Positions 23,008 through 31,600 of a stretch of DNA of 64,000 bases are shown piece after piece. The stretch covers positions 156,511,152 through 156,575,151 of the forward strand of contig CP136066.1 in the NCBI GenBank assembly GCA_032622095.1. The letters are read 5' to 3'. Both the position numbers and the translations under genes were made by a program. This DNA comes from Siphonodentalium dalli. Lineage: Eukaryota; Mollusca; Scaphopoda; Gadilida; Siphonodentaliidae. Positions within the stretch are counted from its first letter, which is position 1; each line of letters begins with the position of its first letter. A model generated the notes under the pieces. The model was not told where the DNA came from. It saw only the letters and a program-made list of their open reading frames with translations, and ran no database searches.

Positions 23008-23214
23008 TGTAGTAGATTTGGAAGTCCGGCTGAAGTGCGCATGCGTGGGAAAACACCGGCAGAGATAATTACCACGCCGACCAACCATCACTACGACCTG
23101 CTTGCTCGATACAAATCCATCAGCATCAGCCGGCCAGTGACGACATCGACGGATACTCTCTACGACGACTTGCGGGGGATACGGCACAACATCTACTTGT
23201 GTAAGTCCACTTTA
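23008..23214 (+). repeat. 5' LTR
   Basis: Begins TGTAGTAGATTTGG and ends GTCCACTTTA. It differs from the 3' LTR by T/C in 'gcgcatgcgtgg' and by one A missing in 'gacgacatcg'. It contains GTAAGT at 23201-23206, a possible 5' splice donor near the LTR end. Confidence 0.95.
23201..23206 (+). promoter_or_regulatory. Candidate 5' splice donor in the leader
   Basis: 'acttgt|gtaagt' near the end of the 5' LTR matches the intron side of the donor consensus. It could pair with the acceptor at 28623-28624 to make a spliced ORF3 message. This is a motif-level prediction only; other donors in the leader or gag are possible. Confidence 0.3.
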
Positions 23215-23215
23215 G

Positions 23216-23233
23216 TGGCGCCGTCGCAAAACA
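23216..23233 (+). other. Primer-binding site
   Basis: 'tggcgccgtcgcaaaaca' begins one base after the 5' LTR. TGG pairs with a tRNA 3' CCA, the standard position for the minus-strand primer. I did not assign the tRNA. Confidence 0.75.
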
Positions 23234-24422
23234 GACTTTTGGAGAACTTTTTCTCAGGAAAATCTGGTGAAATTTGGGCCGGGGCTATTTTTGGAGCACG
23301 GCTGCAAATTCCGTTTTCGGACCAAACTTTGTTTATCTATACGTATATATACAGAGGGGACGAGAAGAAGTGTTTCAAGGACAGGATTTTGGACCCAGAG
23401 GAAGATTCACCTATTTTCTGAACACTTGTGAACATTTTAAAGTCTGCAATCACCTCGAGGTGACCATTTCTACCGACGGGCACAGAAGAGCTCGAAAGGT
23501 CACCGGGTCAAACCGGAAGTGCGGACCAGCTGTCCCGGAAGTTCAAGATTTTCCAGAAAGAACTTGGATCTTCCAACACTTCACGAATCGTCCAACAGTT
23601 TCGGAATTTCAACAACAACAACAACAACAGCAACTCGTTCACTGATCGACCGAGAAGATCCCACATCAACTGGTCATCAAGCTCTAGCTGACTATCATTG
23701 AACTAGCAGATCAGAGTGACTAGAGAAATTGAACAATCAGTGATAAGTTGAAAGTGTGGTGTGCAAGGTGGCTCTATTCAGAGACAAGTGTGACAGAACC
23801 GAGGTAACACCTTTACTTCAGCCCATCACAAGTGCCACTGGGTGGGAACACCCTCTCACTCAGTCAGAAAATTTGAACAGATTTTCGACTTTGAAAATTT
23901 TCACAAGTGAAAAATTTTCACAAGTGACTATTTGGCTATCAGAAAAATATTCCAAATAACGGCAAACCATCTTTGATGGTCATTACTGACATCATAGTCA
24001 TTACCCACATATTATTTCAACTTCACCAGGTGGCACACCAAATTATTTATTGAATTTGTAAATTTTTGTAGATTTCACGGGGACATTGTCTCGTCTTGTA
24101 ATTTCATTACAAGTGTGGAATTTATAAAAAATATCATATTGGATTTAGCTCATAGCACTGCGAACAAACCATTATTTGATGGTATCAGAACAACATTTCT
24201 CGACAAGAGAAACCAGAATATTCGGCCAGATTCTAACCTTCATAGAGGGTATCGAGATATTTTGAATAACCCATTAAAAGGGCATTGTATACTTTCCCAG
24301 AAAGTGGAAACATTGTTCGAAAGTTCGCTGTGAAGCTCATTCCAAATTTGAATTGCAGGTTTTGTTCAGAGCTAGTTGGGCGGTGACCGTGGTCTTCAGT
24401 GAAGACTAGGAATTAATGTGAC

Positions 24423-25035
24423 ACTTCATTTTGTTCATATTCATTAGAGTCATATTTCACATTCACACAAGTCATTCACATTTCATTAAAGCGACACTTC
24501 ACTTTCATAAATACCATATTCATTAAAGTCATAGTTCACATTCACATACGTCATTTACATTTCATTAAAGTGACACCTCATTTTCATAAACACCATATTC
24601 AAATTTCATTAAATTCATATTTCACAGTCACACAAGTCATTCACATTTCATTAAAGCGAAACTTCACTTTCATAAAATACCATATTCATATTTCATTAAA
24701 GTCATACTTCACATTCACACAAGTCATTCACATTTCATTAAAGCGACACGTCACTTTCATAAATACCATATTCATATTTCATAGTTCACATTCACATACG
24801 TCATTTACATTTCATTAAAGTGACACCTCATTTTCATAAATACCATATTTCATTAAAGTCATAGTTCACATTCACATACGTCATTTACATTTCATTAAAG
24901 TGACACCTCTTTTTCATAAACACCATAGTCATATTTCATTAAAGCCATATTTCACGTTCACATACGTCATTTACATTTCATTAAAGTGACACTTCACTTT
25001 CACATACATCATATTCATATTTCATTAAACTCACA
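24423..25035 (+). repeat. Tandem repeats in the LTR element leader
   Basis: Units built from 'catttcattaaag', 'gacacttcactttcataaat', 'accatattcat' and 'cattcacacaagtcattcac' are repeated about six to eight times with internal variation and unit lengths from about 60 to 120 bp. They lie in the non-coding leader between the primer-binding site and the first ORF. Small ORFs across them are by-products. Confidence 0.85.
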
Positions 25036-25260
25036 TTTCACGTTTCCTTTCGCGAAGGAAATTATTAAATTGTTCGGAAATTAAAGGTACACTTACCACT
25101 CAACGCTTTTATTAAAGCGACACCAGCTCCCGACCGAGATTTTCTTCAGCGAGGAAATCCAGACACATTGTTCCCGTTCCTTCAGGGAAGGAGAATCCTG
25201 ACCACTTCAAAGAAGGGATCAGTCTTGGCCCGTAAACTGCTTTAATAAAAGCAGTGAAGG
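25036..25260 (+). repeat. Cluster of short stem-loops upstream of the HhH ORF
   Basis: Short inverted repeats follow one another: 25043-25061 (TTTCCTT/AAGGAAA), 25104-25119 (CGCTTT/AAAGCG), 25178-25192 (TCCTTC-AGG-GAAGGA), 25205-25215 (CTTC/GAAG) and 25236-25255 (ACTGCTTT/AAAGCAGT). They share the style of the hairpins in ORF3 and the 3' UTR. Confidence 0.75.
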
Positions 25261-25344
25261 AAATTTGACACATTTTCACATAGTGCATCTTTTGTGAAGG
25301 AGCAATTCAACGTTATACTTTTCGGTTTATTTCAACACACAACC

Positions 25345-25521
25345 ATGTACCCGACAAAAGTAAAAATAAATCAATGCTCGTACAAGACATTGCTGGACAT
25401 CCCGGGGGTAGGAAAGAAGACTGCTTCATTACTTGTCTGGTATAGACACGCAATGGGGAATATTACACCAGAGAACATTCGATTAGTGCCATGTCTCAAA
25501 TTCAGAGAACGAATGCTATAA
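25345..25521 (+). CDS. Small helix-hairpin-helix (ComEA-like) ORF upstream of gag
   Basis: 58 residues from ATG 25345 (a GTG extends the frame upstream to 25294). The protein reads as one helix-hairpin-helix DNA-binding domain of the ComEA/HhH_3 type: 'VKIN' start, 'LLDIPGVGKKTA' hairpin (Pro20-Gly21-Val22-Gly23), an arginine after the second helix, and a second 'VPCLKF' half-turn where the family usually has VpGIG. Such domains bind the DNA or RNA backbone without sequence specificity. The TAA at 25519-25521 is followed by 16 open codons in the same frame leading into gag, so it may be a separate peptide or the former N-terminus of Gag cut off by one stop. I infer nucleic-acid binding. Confidence 0.65.
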   Translation: MYPTKVKINQCSYKTLLDIPGVGKKTASLLVWYRHAMGNITPENIRLVPCLKFRERML

Positions 25522-25569
25522 GCAATTGATTATGAAAGCAGACAGTATAGGGAGTGCGATGATCGGGCT

Positions 25570-27126
25570 ATGTGTGAAGATACCCGTAACATCACGATGC
25601 TTCCGGAGCCACCTATTAAAGTAGAAGAGCCAGAGGAGCCCGGGACCCCAGATGATTTGGAAGACAGAATCTCCCGGGTCATAAATGGCCGACATAGCAC
25701 CCCAGATGGGAGACCAGGAATCAGACAGGACCCACCAATTAGTCCAATCGACTTGGACACTGATCAGTCATCGGGTATGGATAGGAAGCTCCAAGAGTGC
25801 CAAGACAAAGTAATTCAACTGGAAAAATTGGTATTGGAACAGAACACCAACCAGAAGAAACCCCGTGATCGAGCACCAGCCGATGAACCACATGCAGCAA
25901 GGCCTCAAGACAACCGGGCACCAAAACATTTAATATTTGACGGCACCGGCAGCTGGCCAGCATTCAAGATGAAATTTGAGCTACATGCTGACGCCCAGCG
26001 ATGGAAGTCATCCGAGACGGTGAAGAACCTGGTTTGGTTTCTGGAAGGGACGGCCGGAGAAGTATACCGGACCCTACTGGCCCAGGACCCAGCCATTGAT
26101 AAAATGGACCTTATGCGCAATTTGGAGCGTAGTTTTGGATCCCAAGAGCTCCTGCAAAGTTCTCAACTTAGGTTCCAGCAAGCAACTCAACAACCAGATG
26201 AGTCCAATAACGAATGGGCTGATCGAATACTGGCGTTGGGATTATCGGCCTATGGGACCCTGCCAAGGGAGTATATGGACAGCCAAGTGCGCCTCCAGTT
26301 TTGCTTGGGGCTCCAGGTCAAGGCAGCAGGCCAGGCCGCTGCACTAGGGCAGCCAAAGACACTGGAGGAGGCCATCGACAGCGTCCAGTGGTACCACTAC
26401 GCGACCAAGGCGGTACACCAACACCGGCAGAGGGACACCAGCTGCGATCGCAGACAGAAGGCCAAGGGAGATCACAGCCCATTAAGAGTCCGAATGGTGC
26501 ACGGGGGTCACCAACGAGCGTCGACTGCTAGTGGATCGCCCATGTTAACCGAGAAGCTCTATGGGGACCACCGAATGGGCAGACGAGAAGAGGAAATGGA
26601 ATCGATGTCCCAGAAAATTAGAAACATGGAAAAACTGGAGGACAGGGTCAAACTGACAGTCGACTCACGACTAAGGAAATTCGAAGCAACAATGGACTCG
26701 AGATTCAGGGAGCTCAAAGAAGATAACAATCAGGCACTCAGAAATTTCGAAGAACACAACAACCTAGCACGGAAAGATTTCGAGGAACGCCTGGCGGCCA
26801 TGATGAATAGATGTCTCACGAGGGGCGATTCCAGAGGGGAAAACCAGTCCACTGGGGTTGATCAAACACAAAATCAATACAAAAATGTCAAGGGATCAAA
26901 CCGATACAGGGATCAATCCCCGAGGAATCCCAGAAATAGGTCACGATCACCATCGCCTCAAGGCTGTTTCACGTGCGGAGATCAGACACATTTCGCTCGA
27001 GCCTGTCCCAGGCGACCGAAATCCTACGACAGTCGCGAGCGAACCCGTGGGGCTTCACCTAGACCGACAGAACGAAATGTTCAATTCGCAGATTTAAACG
27101 AATCCGGGTCGCGCTCAGAGGCCTAG
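25570..27126 (+). CDS. Gag polyprotein of the LTR retrotransposon
   Basis: 518 residues. An acidic/proline-rich N-terminus leads into a capsid-like helical region ('FDGTGSWPAFKMKFELHAD' onward, 'WFLEGTAGEVYRTL'), as in Ty3/Gypsy Gag. A charged coiled-coil-like segment and an Arg/Ser-rich tail follow, with one CCHC knuckle (Cys466, Cys469, His474, Cys479). It should assemble particles and package the element RNA. The start is the first ATG in frame. The stop is TAG at 27124. The segment after it is open in another frame, consistent with pol expression by frameshift in the intact ancestor. Confidence 0.9.
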   Translation: MCEDTRNITMLPEPPIKVEEPEEPGTPDDLEDRISRVINGRHSTPDGRPGIRQDPPISPIDLDTDQSSGMDRKLQECQDKVIQLEKLVLEQNTNQKKPRDRAPADEPHAARPQDNRAPKHLIFDGTGSWPAFKMKFELHADAQRWKSSETVKNLVWFLEGTAGEVYRTLLAQDPAIDKMDLMRNLERSFGSQELLQSSQLRFQQATQQPDESNNEWADRILALGLSAYGTLPREYMDSQVRLQFCLGLQVKAAGQAAALGQPKTLEEAIDSVQWYHYATKAVHQHRQRDTSCDRRQKAKGDHSPLRVRMVHGGHQRASTASGSPMLTEKLYGDHRMGRREEEMESMSQKIRNMEKLEDRVKLTVDSRLRKFEATMDSRFRELKEDNNQALRNFEEHNNLARKDFEERLAAMMNRCLTRGDSRGENQSTGVDQTQNQYKNVKGSNRYRDQSPRNPRNRSRSPSPQGCFTCGDQTHFARACPRRPKSYDSRERTRGASPRPTERNVQFADLNESGSRSEA

Positions 27127-27734
27127 AGGCGACCCACCACGAACAAGGCCGGCCTTTACAGGAGTATGCAGACCGTCCCAACAATGTCAACACTTACTGG
27201 GGAGCAAAGTTCGACAAACGGTGGGCTGAAGTGAAGTCCGAACGAATTCCAACCTCAAATCCAGTAGCTGAGTTTGGAAATGGGAGGTCTGACTTGGGAA
27301 GTGGGGAAAAGGACTTGAAACCTGCCAGAGACGTGGACCTGAGGCCTGACAGGTTCTTTCCAGTAAAGGAACCCGGGTATGGCTTTCCAGAAAGGCCAGA
27401 GTACCAAAGCACAGCCACCCAAGGGAGGCCTCTAAGGGGGAGATTAAAAAGGGGAAACACACGATCGTCATCAGATACAGATACTGAGACATCTGATGAT
27501 GTCCATAAAATCGAGCCATTGACTGATGGCTACTCGGATATCCCATCTCGAGACGTGTTTGATCAATTAAAACCCTCTCTATTAGACAGGGATACCGAGA
27601 CATCTAAGGATGTCCAGGAACTCGTCCAAGCACCATCAAGGGATGGCTACTCATATCCTACAGGGACAGACATGGTTGGAAATTATAAGTCCAAGCCCTC
27701 GCCACCAGATGCAGACGCGGAAACATCAAATATT
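27127..27734 (+). pseudogene. Remnant of the gag-pol junction region upstream of the deletion
   Basis: Open in the third frame (a GTG-started 175-codon ORF covers 27231-27758). The predicted peptide is polar and rich in Asp/Ser/Pro, with repeated 'DTETS' words. No protease active site (D-S/T-G) or RT motif is seen. It ends where integrase sequence begins abruptly in a different frame, so I read it as the pol N-terminal linker left by an internal deletion. Short hairpins lie at 27488-27503, 27514-27531, 27600-27613 and 27633-27646. Confidence 0.55.
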
Positions 27735-28599
27735 CTCGGATCAAGGCAGAAATTTTGAGAGTGCAGTATTTACGCAGATGTGTGAAATGTTACACATTCA
27801 TAAAGCAAGGACAACCCCCTATCACCCCTCTAGTAATGGGCAAGTGGAACGCTACAACCGGACACTGATGGATGCAGTTCGCTGTTTCGTATCCAAGAAG
27901 AGCAATGACTGGGATAAGCATGTTCCCCTCATCGCCAGCGCAATGCGTTCCTCCTTAAATCGGAGAACGGGATATACCCCGAACCGACTAATGTTGGGAA
28001 GAGAGGTAAACCATCCAGCAGATATAGTCTTCAAACCGCCTTCCGTGAGGGCTGACAGCTGCTTGCCAGAGTATGTCCAAACTTTACAAGAGGGACTAAG
28101 GGAAGCACATGCAAGTGCCCGTAAATCACTGGAAACCACACAATATGTGATGAAGAGGGACTATGACGTGAAGGCCAAGATCGTCCAATACAAACCAGGG
28201 GATGCGGTTTACCTATTGGACCCAAGCATTAAAAAAGGGCAGAGCAAGAAACTCTGTCCAGTATGGAAGGGGCCGGGCCTAGTTTTAGACCAGGTGATGC
28301 CATACATATTCCGGATACAGATGTATAGAACAATGATGACAGTCAACCATGACCGTCTGAAACCCTGTAATGACAGGGACTTGCCAGACTGGCTGAAAAA
28401 ACGACGAAGGAAACAGAAAGACATTAGTTCAAAGCAAGCCACCTATTGTACATGTGGGAAGGGAGATGACGGTCGCCTTATGATTCAATGTGTAACTTGC
28501 TTCGACTGGTACCATGCAGCTTGCTTAGGCTTGACGCAGGAAGACGTTGATAGGGTAACGAAATATCTGTGTGATTCCTGCAGAATAGGCAGGGACTAA
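27735..28599 (+). pseudogene. Integrase C-terminal half fused to a PHD finger (5'-truncated pol)
   Basis: It starts inside the integrase core. 'SDQGRNF' holds the second catalytic Asp (27739) and 'NGQVERYN' holds the Glu (27847), with the D-35-E spacing of retroviral-type integrases. The zinc-binding N-domain and first Asp are gone, so it cannot be active. The GPY-like region ('VWKGPGLVLDQV', 'VNHDRLKPC') is present. The last ~50 residues form a C4HC3 PHD finger: CTC (28447), CVTC, 'WYHAAC', CDSC (28570-28581). PHD fingers read histone H3 tails, so this may have guided integration. The stop TAA is at 28597-28599. Confidence 0.88.
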
Positions 28600-28624
28600 T
28601 TGCTGTTTTTTCCTCTGGTTGCAG
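28599..28624 (+). promoter_or_regulatory. Strong 3' splice acceptor before ORF3
   Basis: A pyrimidine-rich run 'ttgctgttttttcctctg' followed by 'gttgcag' (AG at 28623-28624) begins directly at the integrase stop codon. This is a near-consensus acceptor 17 bp before the ORF3 ATG, in the position where spliced env-type messages begin in other retroelements. I infer that ORF3 is made from a spliced subgenomic RNA. Confidence 0.7.
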
Positions 28625-28641
28625 GTACATGTACACGCCGC

Positions 28642-31600
28642 ATGTCATCTGAGGAGGAAGGTCGTTTAGAGGAAGGACGGCCTTGGAGGGCTCGATACAG
28701 CACAGCTGTAACAGCCGGAACCCCAAGGTCACCTTCAAAACGGGAAGTCACCATCAGTGATGGTAAAATAGCAGCCATCTCTGATGGCAAACTACAAGAG
28801 AAGAGGGAAGTGACCATCGGTGATGGTATAAACCGACAACTCAGGAGATCACCAAGGAAGTGGGGACCAGTGAGCCTAGCCACCGACAAGGATGGTCCAT
28901 CCCTAACCAAGCTCTCTAGACTGGGAGGAACACCCAAGAGAAGGGTAGTAATCACGGACAAGCCATCTCTGATGGCTTCACCAACGATCGATCAGCAGGA
29001 AGTCGGGGACCAGCCATCAGGGATGGCATTGAAACCCACACAACCTGAGGAACTCGCCCAATTAGGACGGTTCCTAGTGGGCATGATGAGGCATGGAAAC
29101 AATATGCCAGAAGAATGGAAAGGGAGTATGACGGCCAATGGAAGCTTGCCCCTGGATTTGATCCTCTCCCATCCACAACTGACAGGGGTGTCTCAAGATA
29201 CCATTATAGGGATGGTTGACACCGATGAAAAACAACGATGGGGTCTAGAAATGAGCCTGGAAGACACTAGCCATCCCCGATGGCTGTTGAAAGCACGACA
29301 GGGCCATAGTGACACCATGCCAGTGACAGAGGAGGGGCTATGCCCTGCGACACTAGAGACCTGCCCAGCGGCAGTGCATGGCACATTCCACCGCCACTGG
29401 GAAAGCATTAAAGCCCAGGGACTGAGCCGGCAGAAACGGAAGCATATTCACTTTGGCCACGATGATAAAGTCTTGGGAGTGGGGGCAAGAACCAGCGCCG
29501 AAATACTTATGTATCTGGACGTACCCCAGTGCCTGGAGGGAAACATAATCCCAATATTTCTAGCAGAAAATGGGGTTATCCTAAGCCCGGGAAATAAGGA
29601 TGGCTTTATCCCCATGCCCTTTTTCCACCAAGTGATTGATCGCCAGACGGGGACAACAATATGGAAACCCCGGGAACTGCCTGTTCCATCCAGGAGGGAT
29701 AGCGTGGAGATGCCCATCATCGAATCCGACTCCGACAGTGAGAGGGAAGATCCAGCTGGGGAAGCGGGAGCCCTAGTCAGTCAACAAAAGCAGCTGGAAA
29801 TGCCATCCGTGATGGCAACGAGTGGGAGAGATGAAGGTGACATCCAGAAATTGCTGGGGGGGACCCAAACAGGGCAACTAGAAGAATCCATCACCCCGAT
29901 GGAAGTAGACCCACCAACGATAGACCCACCAACGATAGACCTCGGCAACGGAGGCGTACTAGGAGACCCATCACCGATGGACCCTACGGCGATCGGTCGA
30001 CAGCTCAGAACTGAGATCGCTAAGGGAGATATCTCAAAGGAGGGGGTGGCACAGGTCATACAGGACATGACCAGCAATGAAAACCTGCTACCAGCAGCCA
30101 TCCTTTTCCAGATCCTTTACGGAAGACCCGGCTTCATGTTAAAGGAAAAGGCCGTGGAGTTACTGGATGGCCAATATAGACTGGCCCTAAGATTAGAGAA
30201 GCTCTCGTGGATCGGCGCAGCGAGGCAAGAGGGAGAGTTCTATCACTCCAACACATGGAACTCTATACACCTCCAGTACACCAGCAACGATCCCATCAAG
30301 GAGGACGTGCGGCTAAGGAGGGTAGGAGGGGCAGAGAGAGTTCTCTATATGAAGGGCACGGCTGTGGAAACCTCATCATTTGTCATGGACCTAAAACCGG
30401 TAGAGTCAATGGAGGTAACCCCACAACCCAGCCATCCACAGAAGCCAGGAAGATCTGCGAAATGGACTTCAGGGAAGTCACAACCAAATGCTGCACAGAC
30501 CCTGACATATGGGAAGTCTCAGCCTCAACAGGCGCCTGTAAAGCGGAAACAGACTTCACCGAAGTCGCAGCAGCAGGTCTCGCAGACTTCAGGGACTTTG
30601 GTTGAGACTTCAGTGAGGTCCCAACCAAAGTCGAGGCAGTCTCAAATTTCAGACACACAGACTTTACCGAAGTCCCAGCAACCGGTCGTGCAGACCTCAG
30701 GGACATTGGTTGAGACTTCAGTGAAGTCCCAACCAAAGCCGAGGCAGTCTCAAATTTCGGAAAAATTTCAGGCATCCTGCCCAGATCCCAGGAAACCATC
30801 TCTGGAAAGAACAAAGATTATGGACCGGGGCCACAAGAGGGCAGCATCGCCAGTCACTACCGGCGAACCGAAGAGGAAAGGCCGAGCCACATGTGGGGTG
30901 TGTGGAGACCGTGTAAACAACGGCAGGGGGCACATGGAACGACAGCATCTACCCCCGGTGCTGTGGGAGTATCGCCCCAGTTTCAGCAATGCTCCAAGAC
31001 CAACGGCGGGACAACAACTGACTGCACTGAACAAAATTGCTAAGACAGTCCCGAGATTCAGGAATCTCCAGGATCTACTCCCAGAATTAGCACGAGATGG
31101 GTGCTTCACGGCTCAAGCCCAGATCTCCGATGTACAAACAAAAGCAATGAAGGAGTTGTGCCGGACAGCAGGTTGGCCCGTGCCACATCAGTTGTTACTT
31201 TATCCCCAGCCGAACAGTAGGGCCATCCTCCTCCATTGGAGAGCTCTCGGGTGGATGCTGCGGCAGATGAGTACAAGGGACTTCAACCAATACCAACGAA
31301 CACAAGAGACTGTAGCACAAGACTGGTTGAACCGATACCGTCCCTTGGATGCCAGCAATGCTCCGCCAACCGGAACCGGAGGTAATCCTTCAGTGAAGGA
31401 CACCGAAAGAAGCCGGGAAAGAGATCGCTCTAGGACGGAGTTAAAGAAAGTCCGGGGTAATCCGGTGAAGGACACCGAAAGAAGCTGGGAAAGAGATCGA
31501 TCCAGGCCGGAGTTGAAGATAGTCAGAGGCAATCCTTCTGTGAAGGACACCGAAAGAAGCAGGGGAAGAGATCGATCCAGGCCAGAGTTGAAGAGAGTGG

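Noticed and set aside
22960-23421. 153-residue ORF across the 5' LTR
   Set aside because: It crosses from DIRS-type spacer through the LTR into the PBS and leader; not a plausible protein.
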